Shown here: positions 41,320 to 53,460 of the stretch, in pieces
Layout: each line of letters starts with the position of its first letter
How positions within the stretch are numbered: position 1 is the first letter of the stretch
Origin: Norana najaformis
Taxonomy: Eukaryota > Annelida > Clitellata > Crassiclitellata > Hormogastridae
Length of the DNA: 64,000 bases
Direction: 5' to 3'
Assembly (NCBI GenBank): GCA_964023275.1
Contig: OZ029914.1
Coordinates: 47,074,530 to 47,138,529 of the forward strand
Program-made: the position numbers and the translations under genes
The notes under the pieces: model-generated
The model's input: the letters and a program-made list of their open reading frames with translations, nothing else
Databases searched by the model: none
What the model was told of the DNA's origin: nothing

Positions 41320-41565
41320 TGGATGGTAAGGTTGTTTGGTAAGGTTCGGTAAGATAAGGTAAGATAAGGCAAGGTAAAGTAAGGTAAGGTAAGATTGGGT
41401 AAGACAAGGCAAGGTAAGGAAGGTAAGCCAAGATAAGGTAAGGTTGGGTTCGGTAGGGTTCGGTAAGGTTCGGTAAAGTTCGGTAAGGTTCGGTAAGGTT
41501 CGGAAAGGTTCGGTAAGGTTCGGTAAGGTACGGTAAGGTTCGGTAAGGTTCGGTAAGGTAAGCTT
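41320..41565. repeat. GGTAA / GGTTC pentamer array
   Basis: GGTAAGGTTCGGTAAGGTTC units, about 245 bases, homogeneous at the right end (41450-41560). A degenerate outlier lies at 41030-41070. Confidence 0.9.
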
Positions 41566-42074
41566 GGCGTAGAGGTGCTATGTAAATGGCGCGTTCGATT
41601 GCAATAGAAATTCTGCTCCAAACAAATTGCAGAACTTAATTCTTATTTCTCTGATTAAATTTCAAGTTAATTCATATACTCACTGAGAACTGCTATAGCA
41701 GCAACTGATACTGGAGTTTTCAGTGCGCCGTTCGCGTATTGTTTGCGACGGTTCAATCCAAAAAGCAGGCAAGACCTAAAGACCTCAGCTGCGTGTTTGC
41801 GCCTCCTTAAGTAGCAAACAACGCGCTATCGGTGGTGGATAGAGAGCGATGAAATCGCCCGGAAAAGCCACTCCTTTCACCTAGTTGGCTGCGTTGGGGA
41901 ACAAGGAGACGTGTAGACTTCGCTCACTGCATGGAAAGAAATGTTTGCTTACGGATGTTACTGTCCAGTGCGCCCTGCCGGTAAAACAGCGCTAGATATT
42001 TTATGTGTAACTGGTCTGCAAGTCTGCGGTACTGTTCTGAAGGAAATCAAAGGGAACAGATATATTATTACTTC

Positions 42075-42235
42075 ATTACCAAAAGGCCACAGTAATTGCT
42101 TCATAAGTAAAAGACCACACTATTTCCCTTATTATCGAAAGCCAACAGTGATGCCTAATAAAACAAAAGCCAATGGTGATTCTTTTAAACCAAAAAGCCA
42201 ACAGTGATACCTCCAAAACAAAAAGCCAACAGTGA
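42075..42235. repeat. Degenerate tandem repeat, unit about 34-40 bp
   Basis: AAAAGCCAACAGTGATNCC...AAAACAAAAGCC recurs about five times. It underlies the C-terminal half of the 88-codon frame at 41941-42207, which I do not call a gene. Confidence 0.7.
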
Positions 42236-42299
42236 TTTGCAAATTGCTGCATAAAAAATAATAAATTACTATAATATATATGACACGTGAAAATAATTA

Positions 42300-42480
42300 A
42301 ATGGACAAGATTAATAAAGAAACAAAGAAATCAGCCGATAACTACCATTATTATTTATTAGCAACTTACTTCTACAACATCGGTGTCGAATACACAACGC
42401 ATCAACCGACAGCGAATCAAAACCAAGCCACAAACAGGGTAATAATAAGAAGATCAGTCCACTAAGACAGATGGTGGACA
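42300..42480 (-). mobile_element. Diverged 3' end of a non-LTR retrotransposon (ATT-tailed family)
   Basis: Inverted landmarks CTTCTACAACATCGGTGTCG, ACGCATCAACCGACAGCG and AACCAAGCCACAAACAGGG, flanked by ATTATTATTTATTAG. Diverged from 37310-37390. Confidence 0.5.
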
Positions 42481-42919
42481 AGCAATTTAAGAAGGTAAGT
42501 CTAAAGTTGAGAACGAAATGACACAAGCGACTGAGCAGAACAAAGGGAAGGCTGTATTTTGACATGACTTTGACAAATTTTCTCTCTCTCTGATTGTCAG
42601 TCGCTGATCCGTGAATAGTTTGTCACTGTATCTTCTGTTGTCTGTGGAAAACAGTTCCATTGAAACGCCTTCTAAAAGGATCCACCGTCTAATCCGTCTT
42701 ACCGACCCTTATTATGTAAAGCAGTTTGTTCGTTACCTTTGTATACAAAAACTCAAATCGCTGAAGCACGTGCCGCTCATGATGTGCGATAATTGTCTGT
42801 CTAATGTACATATTTATGTTAGTGTAAAATGTTTAACTAGACATTATGGGTTTATTTTGCACACATTTTTGCATACAAGAACAAATGTGATATTTCCAGG
42901 TAAATTAATTAAAAGTCGC

Positions 42920-43010
42920 TATACATACATACATACATGTATACATACATACATACATCCATACATACATACATATATATACATACATACATACATACAT
43001 ACATAGGCCT
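42920..43010. repeat. (CATA)n microsatellite
   Basis: ATACATACATAC units, about 90 bases. Confidence 0.93.
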
Positions 43011-43019
43011 ACATATATA

Positions 43020-44570
43020 CATCTACACAGACATAAATACATTTGTGCATACATACGTAGATACTTAAAGTAATAGACATATCTGTGTTCTGCCCTCTGT
43101 ATAGCGTTTCGTAACATACTGTATTGCTAATTATGAGCCGGAGTCATGGCTGTGAAGTGTTAGCGACTTGATTTTCCTAGCCTCGGCATTTACGCGTGGG
43201 TGGCCATGCATCTACCTGGCCGTCTGACTTTTCCAGTAATTCTTTTCCGAGATCTTGCTGTTGTTGCTAAAATCCGCCTCGTTCTGACCAATGAAAAGCT
43301 GTTACTTTTGTTCTGATAAGCAACGAAATTAGGTACTTGGTTGTTTTCATTTTGACTTCAGCTTAAGTCCGTTCGAAGCGCCTTTGGCTAATGAAGCTCG
43401 TGAAGAACAGAAAGAGAAAATTGCCCGTCAACTGCGGGGCTTAACCAGGATCCGATTTAGACGAAATTGACCTGAATAGCAAAGTAAATGAGCCTTGTGA
43501 TGTATCTCATGAATTAGTAATACATTTTTATCAAAAGTTAACATATTATTATTACTATTACTATTACTAATAGGGCCTACTATTATTATTTTTACTATTA
43601 TTTTTTGTTAATATTTTTCTTATATTATTATTGTTGTTGTTGTTGTTGTTGCTACTGCTGCTGCTGATGTTGTTGATGTTGCTGTTGGTGTTTTTGTTTT
43701 TGCTGTTGTTGTTATTTTTTTTCTTATTAGCCTTGTTATAATTGCTAGCATCATTAAATTTGTCATCGATATAAATCTCATAATTATCATTTAACGTGAC
43801 ACAGAATCGCTATCAGCTGTCATTTCGGGAGTGGCCCTGTGAACATGATATACGGCCTAGTCATTGTTATGTATAATCGATTACGATGAAAACATTAAAA
43901 TGAAGGCCCGAATCCGCGATTAGTACAATTAAGACTTATGTAGCTCAATTATAATGACACTGAAACAAATTGTCTGAGACAAAGAGAAACAGGACGACAT
44001 TGTTATCGTCAATTGTCATCCCTATAACCACCACCACCACCACCATTACATCATCATCTTCATCATCGTTATCATCGTCGTCGTAGTCTTCACTGAATTG
44101 TAGAGGTTTCAATATTTCTTGTTCCATGTTGAACCCATTTGCAAATCTATTCGCTTTCATATACAAGATATCTGCAGAATCAGATTTCGTATGTCTGACA
44201 CCGCCCTGACTTGCCAAGCTGACTCTCAAGTTTATAGTAGCCTTGAATACTGTAACTGACTTGTACCCGATGGTGTGTCAAAAATAATTTGCACGAGCTA
44301 TAAATATGTCTCAGAACATCCTTGCCAGGACAGTAACGAACACATTCAACCTTCGAAACAGTTTTCCCATATTGCAATTATTGCATTGGCTTCCTATTGA
44401 ACAGATGAAGAGATTGCGCTTTGAAAAGTTTCATCTTTAATGAATTTTTGCCAGTCAGCTAATCATACGTATTTGCTCATAACTTAAACTCATATATATT
44501 TAAATCGCTCCTCGGAAACTTTGATTATTTTTTGTACTGCAGTACCTGGAATACCTGGAGAATCCGGAGT
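43020..44570. other. Intergenic sequence with TTG/ATT-rich tracts
   Basis: 43545-43740 is a degenerate ATT/TTG/TGC tract. 44020-44090 holds CCA and CAT/CGT trinucleotide runs. No gene is recognised. Confidence 0.5.
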
Positions 44571-44574
44571 ACCA

Positions 44575-44900
44575 ATATCCGGCTGGAAACGAAACTCCGC
44601 TTATTTAAGGCACACATACTGCCCGATCTTCTATATGGAGCAAATACTTAGACACTCACCAATGACTTTGAGGCGAAGCTGGATATCTTACAGCAGCGGG
44701 GCCTGAGGAAAATAATTCGCATTCCTTCAGGGCTTATGTCGCCAATGCGCAGGTATATCCAGGCACGATGCACAAAATTGCACATTCCAGTTTGGGTACA
44801 TGGCGCCTTGAGACGGCGAACAGGAGCATGCCAGAGCTCTCCAACTACGATATCAGGCCCCAGAGAAACTGAATGAGATCAGCTGGATGCCCTTGCCACA
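44575..44900 (+). mobile_element. Decayed LINE reverse-transcriptase C-terminal fragment
   Basis: The plus strand (frame of 44589) reads K-L-R-L-F-K-A-H-I-L-P-D-L-L-Y-G-A-N-T, then L-D-I-L-Q-Q-R-G-L-R-K-I-I-R-I-P, then R-Y-I-Q-A-R-C: the region after the catalytic domain of RTE/Jockey-like reverse transcriptases (LFKxxILPxLLYGxxTW and QQRCLRRILxIxW). An in-frame stop replaces the Trp of the W-x-L motif, and frames shift further on. Confidence 0.75.
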
Positions 44901-45014
44901 TAGGGAAACAAGAGGTTTAGTCTGACATACACATACTAAATTTTTGACTATACACTGTCTGGAGACGAGCCCAGACAATAGGAACATGTTGTGGAAACGA
45001 CAACACCAGAGAAA

Positions 45015-45068
45015 GGCACGTCATGGATGATGATGATGATGATGATGATGATAATGATGATGATGATA
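45015..45068. repeat. (GAT)n microsatellite
   Basis: GATGATGAT units, about 50 bases. Confidence 0.93.
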
Positions 45069-45784
45069 AGCCAATGAGATTTGCCTGCTTGATGACAGAG
45101 GCAAATTGGTGCAGACAACTTATACAAAGTCCACTCAGAAAGTTCGAACACGTATTCGTCGGTTCATACGTGTTATGTTCCCGGAAGAAGGAAGGTAAAA
45201 ATACCCCGGGAAACAAGAAATCACCCGTAGTACATATATATATATAAATTATATTATATTATAATATATTCTATTATAATATATTATACGTGTGTGTGCC
45301 TTCTGAAACCTTAGCTATGTTTTCCCGTGAACAATTTTAGGTGCGTCATTAACCCTAAAAAGAAACAGGATATTTTCCTGACTGCTGTCTCTCTGAAAGC
45401 CCTACTTGGAAACATTGCGTTTCATCGAGGTGTTTTGGGCCTCGATGGCTTATCAAAGTAAATTATGATTCGTGCACTTCGCTGGCGATGCATACGGCAG
45501 GCAAAGGAGAAAGCATATGATTTTATGGCATTGTTTATGAAACAGTATAAGACTGAATTGAAAGCCGACTTGTGTCATCAAACGATAGATACTTCGACCA
45601 GGTAAGCTCAAGTTCGTTTATTTTATTTACCATGGTTGCAAAAAGTAGCTTAGTATTCTGTTGTTTTTAAATCTACTGCCAACAAAGAAGTCGGGTTTGA
45701 TTCTCAGCACTGCAGAAAGATACCTGAAGACTTCTGGTCCGCTTTTGCCTCTAGAAAACTCAGCTTCTAAATAAATACATCGGT

Positions 45785-45890
45785 TTATTTGTAATAGTAA
45801 TTTAGAAATTATATAGCGCCACTTAAAGATAGACTCATTAGAGGTGCTCCTGGCCCGATGTTCCAGAGCTAGCAAGGAATAATGCGGTCT
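45785..45890 (-). mobile_element. CR1/L2-like LINE 3' end (TTACAA-tailed family)
   Basis: TTTGTAATAGTAATTTAG, TATATAGCGCCACTTAAAG, GACTCATTAGAGGTGCTCC match 4340-4420. Confidence 0.75.
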
Positions 45891-45989
45891 TCAACCACTT
45901 GCACTTTATTTTGGGTAATTGATTAAGCCAAGAAACTTAAGCCGTTACACTTCACTTCTATGGCTGTCCCTATGAATAGTAATCAAGCT

Positions 45990-46440
45990 TTGGCCTTGTC
46001 TTCAACTGTCCTCAAATCGAGGTTTGGCTGCACCACGGACAATTTTGCGCCCTCTGTTTCTGTCCCTTTTTCCATCTCCAGCCATAACTGGTCGAAAGAT
46101 AATACTGTCCACAACTTGAAATATCGATCTGTGTCATCTTGTGCTTCCACGAGCTCGTGGTCCAGGAATTGTGCCTTGTATGACCTCTTTCTCAAAGTAG
46201 GCTCTACTCTTTCGTAGCACAAGTTCCGAAGTATGAAAGCTTGCTCTTTTTGATTAATGCGAGCAGACTCCGACCTACTACTCCTGCCGTCTCTAAGACT
46301 CACTCATTTGTCTTCTTAGCAGTCCACGGTACTCTAAGAATCTGCCGCAGACATTTCATTTCAAATGCGTTGATTCTTGCCTCTTTATCTTTCTGCATGG
46401 TCCAGCTCTTAAAGCCATACTATGTCAGTGGCTTTGAAGG
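45990..46440 (-). mobile_element. Decayed LINE reverse-transcriptase C-terminal fragment
   Basis: In several minus-strand frames: N-A-F-E-M-K-C-L-R-Q-I-L-R-V-P-W at about 46375-46325, then V-I-Q-G-T-I-P-G-P-R-A-R-G at about 46185-46145, then a W-C-S-Q-T-like end. This is the common C-terminal layout of RTE/Jockey-like elements. Frameshifts split it into the open frames seen on both strands. Confidence 0.7.
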
Positions 46441-46489
46441 CCAGAGACAGACAAATCGAAGGTTCATTCTAGGCAGAAGGACATGCAGA

Positions 46490-46625
46490 TTGAGAGGGAG
46501 ATCACTGAAGCTGGATGACCCAACCACTGAAAAGAGCCGACGATGTATTGTTGGAGTGCGTGCAAAAAGAACAATTTCATCTCGGGTCGTGGAGCGATGA
46601 TTCCTGCGACCAGCCACACCTGATA
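46490..46625. repeat. Diverged copy of dispersed block 'A'
   Basis: Shares GGAGTGCGTGCAAAAA, TCGGGTCGT and CAGCCACRCCTRA landmarks in the same order as 18300-18400 and 20470-20560. It sits directly beside the decayed LINE at 45990-46440. Confidence 0.65.
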
Positions 46626-46984
46626 CAGGGCGATTATATTAATCGAAATTTGACAACAATAATAAAAGTAGTTATAAAAAGTAGTACGCAAGCCAATCCC
46701 TTTCAGGATAAAGAGCAGAGTTGGAAGAATTGTGGCAGATATGTCGCCAGTAAAGCAAATACGACAGACATTCTACGCAGGGCTGCTGTGATGTAATTAA
46801 AGCGCTGTATAAAGGCTCACGATACATACGTGTTTAACATATGTGTGCACGATATTAAATATGCAGCGTAGGTTTTCGGATCATCACGATAATGAGAAGG
46901 ATGTTGATGAGGAGAAGGAGGAAGAAGAAAGGGAGGAGGAGGATGACGACGATGATGATGATGCATAGATTAGACTGGATTTTA

Positions 46985-47110
46985 TCACGAACAGGGACAC
47001 GGTAGCCGTTTGGGTAGAGCGTTCGGCTTGTGTAGGGACCTTGAGCAAGTCCTTCAGTCACAAATGCTACTCGCCTCAGATTTACTGACCTTGTTGCGAG
47101 CATAATAATT
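46985..47110 (+). mobile_element. Possible tRNA-derived SINE tail and head remnant
   Basis: GGTAGCCGTTTGGGTAGAGCG has A-box form; CTCAGATTTACTGACCTTG follows and recurs at 27578 and 31495. The B box is not preserved. Its 3' side opens into the (GAT)n/(AAT)n tract at 47118. Confidence 0.4.
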
Positions 47111-47117
47111 ATAAAAA

Positions 47118-47233
47118 TATGATGATGATGATGATGATGATGATGAATATGATGATGATGTTGATGATAGTGATAATAATAATAATTATTATAATAATAA
47201 TAATTATTATTATTATTATCATCATCATCATCA

Positions 47234-47280
<47 letters not shown>
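47118..47280. repeat. (GAT)n-(AAT)n-(ATC)n-(ATT)n compound microsatellite
   Basis: About 160 bases; gives poly-Met and poly-Ile open frames. Confidence 0.95.
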
Positions 47281-47283
<3 letters not shown>

Positions 47284-47714
47284 TTAGGATCCGAAAACAC
47301 ATGGCTATTTAATTTAATATAGAATTCAGCCGATCCTGCAAACGAAACACTTTTGTTACTTTTAGGCACAAATTTTGACACTTATCCATTGATGAAATCG
47401 AGGCATAGTCTATTTTGCATTTACGCTGCATATTTTTATGCATATATGCATGCATGTAGGTAGGTATGTATATAGGTATGAAGCACGATACTTAAAACAG
47501 TGTCTTTTAAGTATCTCACGCAAGTGCTGCGATGCTGATCTATAACTTTCAACCTTTTCATTTTCGCAAATCTCTTACCGAGACTATCTTTCTATCTAAA
47601 CTGAAACTCAACGTCCTTCACCCTGCTTATGGTTCCTAAAATCTCCTCTTCCGAACCCCAATGTGTACTTCTGCCCTTTGCAAACAGGGCATTGTCAAAT
47701 TACAGTTGTATTGT

Positions 47715-47815
47715 ATTGCATAGAGTATCTGAATTTGAAATACACTTAAGTATGCAATGTGCTGGTAACTGAATTTGAAATACACTTAAGTATGTAATGT
47801 GCTTGTAACTGAATT
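47715..47815. repeat. 46-bp tandem duplication
   Basis: CTGAATTTGAAATACACTTAAGTATG...GGTAACTGAATTTG occurs twice with two differences, just upstream of a putative first coding exon. Confidence 0.8.
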
Positions 47816-47846
47816 GCTAAAGGTGTCGAGGTGGCATCTCGAAGCC

Positions 47847-47976
47847 ATGGCCGAGAAAAAGGCCGAGTTGCTGCTGCTGAAGGCTCCACTGGTCGACAGC
47901 GGCGATGTCCATATACAGAGGAAACTGACTGGCGATGATCAACTATGCAAGGGCGAGAAACATAGTTATAAACCAG
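47847..47976 (+). CDS. Putative first coding exon of the proline-rich membrane protein
   Basis: It is 130 bases, 43 codons plus one base, ending at a CCAG|GTGATC donor. The encoded segment is charged and free of low complexity, suits a cytosolic tail, and supplies the ATG that the second exon lacks. No independent confirmation. Confidence 0.5.
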
Positions 47977-50900
47977 GTGATCATACGGCCTGATTTTTTT
48001 ATTGTTTCTTTGAACATAACCATTGACTTTTCTGACGATATAATCTAATCTAATCTAATCTAATCCAATCCAATCTAATCCAATCTAATCCAATCCAATC
48101 AAATCCAATCCAATCGAGTCCAATCCAATCGAGTCCACTCCAGTCCAGTCCGATCCAATCCAATCTAATCTAATCCAATCCAATCCAATCCAATCCAATC
48201 TAATCTAATCTATCTAACCTACCCTAACTTAACCTAATCTAATCTAATCTAACCTAACCTGACCTAACCTAATCTAACCTAATCCAATCCAATCCAATCT
48301 AATCTAATCCAATCTAATCCAATCTAATTCAATCTAATCTAAGCTAAGCTAAGCTACGCTAACCTAACCTAACCTAACCTAACCTAATCTAACCTAACCT
48401 AATTTAATCTAATCTAATGACTTCTGTAGCGCCGTTATCATGATGCCCGAGGCATCAATCGATGGTCGCGTCAAACGAAATCGTAATCAAAATCATGATT
48501 CATTGGAGAAGCCAGCTGGAATTGCTATGGGTCAGAGAAACCAGAAGTTAGGCTATTGGGGGTGAAAAAATGGTTGATGATTGAGCACCAGGTGACTGGA
48601 TATTCCGCATACAGTTACCATCCATGTGCTAACCCAGCTCGATTTGCTTAACTTCTTCTCATCAAAACCACCAAGCAACTCAAACAACAGGGTTTGCACA
48701 AACTAGGATACACAACGAATAATTACATCAACGAGTCTCTTTCACTTTAGACCGATTAGACCGATCCTACACTAGTTTTCTTCGTATATTTGTACAGCTG
48801 CAGAAAAACCTGGCTTTTTAGACCACCGGCAAAATTAGATTTCCGCAAAACATCGAGTTCCCTGTTTGGGCAAAACCAACTTCACACAAAACAGCTTTGT
48901 TTCCCCGTCAATTTTTGAATAACCGAGTCTGCGTGGGTTTACTAGCGATGATTTCAAAGCTTCTACACAGCAATGCTGGGAAAATTTGGAACTGGAACTC
49001 TTGCCATATGCCAAGATCATGCATACTCTTTCGTCCGCAATACTTAATTAAATCTGTTAAACACTGTATACAACTTAATTTACCTTAAATTAAATTGCAT
49101 TGCGCTACATAACACCGGAATGCAATACAATAAAATGCTAGTCTATGCTATACTATAATATACTGTACAACTGAGACTTTATACTGCACTTATATGCTAT
49201 GCTTATCTATGCTATACTATACTATACTATACTATACTATACTATACTATACTATACTATACTACACTATGGTATACTATGATATATCATACCATGCTAT
49301 ACTATAATATACCATACCCTACTGTACTAAACTATGCTATGCTATATTATGCTATGCTATATTGTACTATACTACGCCATACTATGGTATACTTTGCTGT
49401 GCTATGCTATGCTATGCTATACTATGCATTAGTCTACATTACATTATATCACATTACATAAAATTACGTTACATTGCTACTTGTATTTCTAGAGAGTAGG
49501 ACTCGTGGCATTCTCTGGGTGGGTGTCGTGGTCGTCGTAACAGCCGCCCTTCTGTTGGCCGCCCGCCGACACCTGCTGTGGACGCCGGGTGAAACAGCTC
49601 TGATGGTACAACCTACCTGGACGGCGCTCACTGTTCTGCCTGCTTCTACTTCAAAGGCTGCTGAAGACGTGAACTACTTTCAGGAACTGGACGAGTATCA
49701 AAGACAGAAAATGGAGGCAGGGAATCGTTTAAGTGAGAGGCAAAGGATTGATGTTGAACGGATGATGAAACAGAAGTGGAATGTGGAATGGTCAAATGAA
49801 ACTGAAGCGAATGGTATGGGCCTTTTAGAGAAGACAGCGCAAAGGATACCATCACCAAGAAACGCATGGACACCACCATCATCAGCACTGGGAATGCGAA
49901 AGCCGCCGCCCCCACCTCCAAAACCAAAGCCAAAACCAAAACCAAAGCCACCAAAACCAAAACCACCAAAACCAAAACCACCACCGCCAAAACCAAAGCC
50001 AAAGCCAAAACCAAAGCCACCAACACCAAAACCAAAACCACCAAAACCAAAGCCACCAACACCAAAACCAAAGCCACCACCACCGCCAGCCCCTACTAGA
50101 CCAAGACCTACAAAACCAAGACCTACACAACCAAGACCTACAAAACCACGACCTACACAACCAAGACCTACACAACCAAGACCTACTAAACCAAGACCCA
50201 CCCAACCAACACCAATTCCCACTAAGCCAAGGCCTACCAAACCAACACCAATTTCAACCAAAACAAAACCAACCAGACCAACTCCAGTTCCTACTAAACC
50301 CAAAACTATCCCAACCAGCTCAAAGCTCCGTTCTACAGCCACTAGAAGACCAAAGACCATCACATCAACGAGGCCAACTAAACCCCGATCTACCAGTCGT
50401 CCATGGACATCTGCCACCAGGAGACCAACAACGACTGCGACCCGAAGGAAAACCACTTTCACTGGGACTACCAGTATAAACACTGCCACTCGAAAATCAA
50501 CTACAACAAAACCAACATCCATACCACCCACTGAACCACCCGTACCACCCACTGAACCGCCCGTACCACCCACTGAACCGCCCGTACCACCCACTGAACC
50601 GCCCGTACCACCCACTGAACCGCCCGTACCACCTACTCCTCAACCAACGCCTGCGCCATCTTCGACAGGAAGGTCTAAGTCAACTGCAACGGCTCCATTA
50701 ACCACAGACCCAGCAAAGTCGACTTCCACAGAAATTGCAACAACGAAAACCTCCTCCAACCGTAAGTCTCGGAAAACCCGTCGTCCTAAGCATTCCACTA
50801 CTACTCCTCGCCCTAAATCTCAGAAGACTGATCACACTCATCATCACCATAAGACAACTCTCATAATCCAAACCTCAACCACAACACGGAATGGTTGTAC

Positions 50901-50988
50901 CAGTGTTCTACCAAGAAACGAGGTGACACTGGCTATTTCAATAGTAGCTTGCCTCGTAAAGGTTTTCAACTTTATCAGCCTAATGTAA
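47847..50988 (+). CDS. Probable type II membrane protein with long proline-rich ectodomain, two exons
   Basis: Exons 47847-47976 and 49493-50988 join in phase (1 base + 2 bases) to a 541-residue protein. The first exon starts with a good ATG context (GAAGCCATGG). It encodes a charged cytosolic segment, MAEKKAELLLLKAPLVDSGD..., ending at CCAG|GTGATC. The second exon opens at TTGTATTTCTAG and begins with a single hydrophobic helix (GILWVGVVVVVTAALLLAA, about residues 49-67), then a stretch with coiled-coil potential (about 105-150). About 350 residues of low-complexity Pro/Lys/Thr repeats follow: KPKPKP-type, then TKPRPTQPRP-type, then five PPTEPPV units. It ends in a Thr/Ser/Lys-rich part and a hydrophobic C-terminus (VTLAISIVACLVKVFNFISL) that could be a second membrane segment or GPI signal. 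I do not recognise the family. A mucin-like or matrix-linked surface protein is a guess. Exon 1 assignment is inference from phase and context. Confidence 0.55.
48035..48560 (-). mobile_element. Retrotransposon 3' end with a 380-bp (TTAGA)n tail
   Basis: The right part (48418-48560) is the inverted 3' end: CTTCTGTAGCGCCGTTATC, GGTCGCGTCAAACG, CATTGGAGAAGCCAG, GAGAAACCAGAAG. The left part (48040-48418) is its tail, read here as TAATC/CAATC/TAACC units, the longest such tail in the window. It lies in the putative intron of the proline-rich gene. Confidence 0.85.
49140..49440. repeat. (CTATA)n pentamer array
   Basis: CTATACTATACTATA, pure at 49205-49265 and degenerate (CTATG, CTATATTATG) on both sides. 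Confidence 0.92.
49493..50988 (+). CDS. Large 3' exon of the proline-rich membrane protein
   Basis: 1496 bases open to TAA at 50986-50988. The transmembrane helix lies at the exon start, so the true N-terminus must be upstream. Minus-strand open frames across this exon are mirror images of the CCA/ACC-rich coding repeat. Confidence 0.8.
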
Positions 50989-51234
50989 TCATTGCGATCG
51001 GCATACTCGGGGAGTGGCCGTTAAGGATATACGCCTGTCCTATAATCATTATGGCTACACCACTCGAAATTCCGAGTATTAGCAGTTTTGCCTATTTGCG
51101 TCTGCATTGCGTTTTGCTTGCACGATTTTACTTCACATCTTGGAGCTGCCCCGTTTCAACTTGTTAATTCGTTTCATGCATGTTAATGGTAGAGTTTTCT
51201 TCGTAAATCAAGTGCTTTTACATTTGTTATCAAT

Positions 51235-51390
<156 letters not shown>

Positions 51391-51739
51391 CACGAAAATC
51401 CTGCTTAATATTAGAGTAACGAAAAACTATAATTCAGTACACTAGTCTGTAAATTAAAGGCTTTAATTCAAATTAGACTTCTTAAAATAACATGGTAGCA
51501 TATTAGTACAGTTGCGGAAACAAATTGTTTATAGTTGAAGAAAGCGCTTATATGTTCAAAACTTGTGCTAAAATTGTGCTTCAATATTTACAAAATTCTT
51601 ATACATTAGTAAAAATTTGCTCGTGAAAAATCGGCGTGTGATGTATCATCTCATCAGTTCAAGAGTTTGCTTACGTCCACGGACCTGGTTACTGGTTCTC
51701 AGGAAAGTAATACACTTTATTATTTATGATTCGCTGTTG

Positions 51740-51831
51740 ATTTTCTTCTTCTTCTTCTCCTCCTCTTCCTCCTTTTCGTCCTCCTCCTTCTTCTCCTTCT
51801 TCTTCTTCATCATCATCATCATCATCATCAT

Positions 51832-51897
<66 letters not shown>
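51740..51897. repeat. (TTC)n-(ATC)n-(TTC)n-(TTA)n compound microsatellite
   Basis: About 155 bases; it accounts for the poly-Phe and poly-Asn/Lys frames. Confidence 0.95.
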
Positions 51898-52807
51898 GCG
51901 ATCTATAAAGATACTATTAAATAACCTTTGTAAATAGACATTCTCTAGGTGTCGCACGCCTAGTTAAACAGCAGTTCTGTTATATAATATTATAGCTTGC
52001 TGCATAAGTAATAGATTCAAATACTGTAGTATCCGGGAAAATGACTAATAGACTAATTATATAGTCGATTAGGCTTAGCCAACTGCTAAACTTGTCTATT
52101 AAATTCAAGAAATAAACGTTATAGATATTTCATCAGCCTGAATGCTTGGTCACCAACTATAGGAACTCACTGAAACTATTTTCGACCTCCACCATAGACT
52201 TGGAAGAGACTTTAAATTAACTCATAAATTTGTACCCAGTTGAAGAATAGATATCGAACTTGGTGGAAGGCCTTGCAAATTTATCTATTCGTTTATCTAT
52301 TGGGAGTTGTTTACATAATAATGCTTTGAGTTCCTGAGAACCACGTTCGTTGGGCTTACTGGGCACATAAGTGGTCTCCACTTTCCATCACTGGTACAGT
52401 ACGGGTCCCCTATGTGTCCAAATAATGTTGGCTGTCTTAGTAAAGGCAACCATGAAAACTAGGGAGATTCGCACAAATGAAGTCCAATTGCTATTTAGTT
52501 TGATTATTATCAATATCAAGTATCTCATTCGCCCTGGTAAATGACATCAGAACTTCATACTCAGGTCTGCTTAATAGTAGAGTGAGGTACACGCCTCTAC
52601 AGAACTTCGCCCTCGGATACCAGTTCAATTCGAAGCCTGGGTAAAGAGGAGAGTCGGGCGATAGGTCGCCCGTTAAGAAAAAGACGACGGAAATCGATGA
52701 TACATAGACAATCTATGACACAACGCAGGCTCGGAAGTCGACAAGGTTCGCGAAACGGTTAAATGCTCAATGCACACCTACAGATTTCAACTATGAACAG
52801 AGTGATC

Positions 52808-52845
52808 ACGATGATGATGATTACGATGATGATGATGACGATGAC

Positions 52846-52926
<81 letters not shown>
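52808..52926. repeat. (GAT)n microsatellite
   Basis: About 115 bases of GATGAT, with a few GAC units on the left. Confidence 0.97.
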
Positions 52927-53104
52927 AAATACTTCTCAAAAGTATGATACGGAGTTCGAATAATCATTCAACTGAGTCTCAAGCATGACCACAACGTTCC
53001 AACTTGTGTATGGTATTCAACTAACAATCTCATATCGCGAAAGATCCGTCAGCTGTGTTTGTCCCTAGTAAAACCCGAGAAGTCAAGAACAACGTTACAA
53101 GGCA

Positions 53105-53460
53105 CAAAGAGTGCCTAATCTGGGTATCTTTGAGGGTAATTCTCTGATCATACCTACTAAGACTAAAACTCTTATTGGTGAACGAGCTTTTTCGGTTGCT
53201 GGAACTTGGTTTTTCAACTCTCTCTCTCTCCCTCTTTCCCTCTTCCCCCGTCTCTCTCTTTCATTTTGTTCTCAATTTAAGACTTATCTTTTCAAAGTGC
53301 TTATTCACTATAGGCTGCCTATCTGTCTTAATGGACCGATCTCCTGGATATTGACCTGATTGCCGTTTGGTTTTGGTGCGCCATCGGTTGATGTATTTTG
53401 CATTATTAGACACCGGCGCGATATAAATTAATTACTCATAATAATCATAATAACCGACTG
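53105..53460 (+). mobile_element. LINE 3' end with reverse-transcriptase C-terminal motif (ATT-tailed family)
   Basis: The plus strand reads G-N-S-L-I-I-P-T-K-T-K, then G-E-R-A-F-S-V-A-G-T-W-F-F-N-S-L, then F-K-T-Y-L-F, the classic terminal motif. A 3' UTR follows with CTGGATATTGACCTGATT and CATCGGTTGATG, ending GGCGCGATATAAATTAATT and ATAAT units. This copy ties the motif to the 3' ends at 1165-1290, 37310-37390 and 42300-42480. Confidence 0.85.

Noticed and set aside
41941..42207. 88-codon plus-strand frame with a cysteine-containing start
   Set aside because: Its second half is a degenerate tandem repeat and the first half has no signal peptide or family resemblance.
48040..48418. TAACC/TAATC array considered as interstitial telomeric sequence
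   Set aside because: Units are pentamers of the local retrotransposon tail and not TTAGGG or another telomere hexamer; the array is joined to a LINE 3' end.
49646..50615. Minus-strand frames of 145 and 305 codons (Gly/Val/Leu-rich)
   Set aside because: Mirror of the CCA/ACC-rich coding repeats of the plus-strand proline-rich protein.
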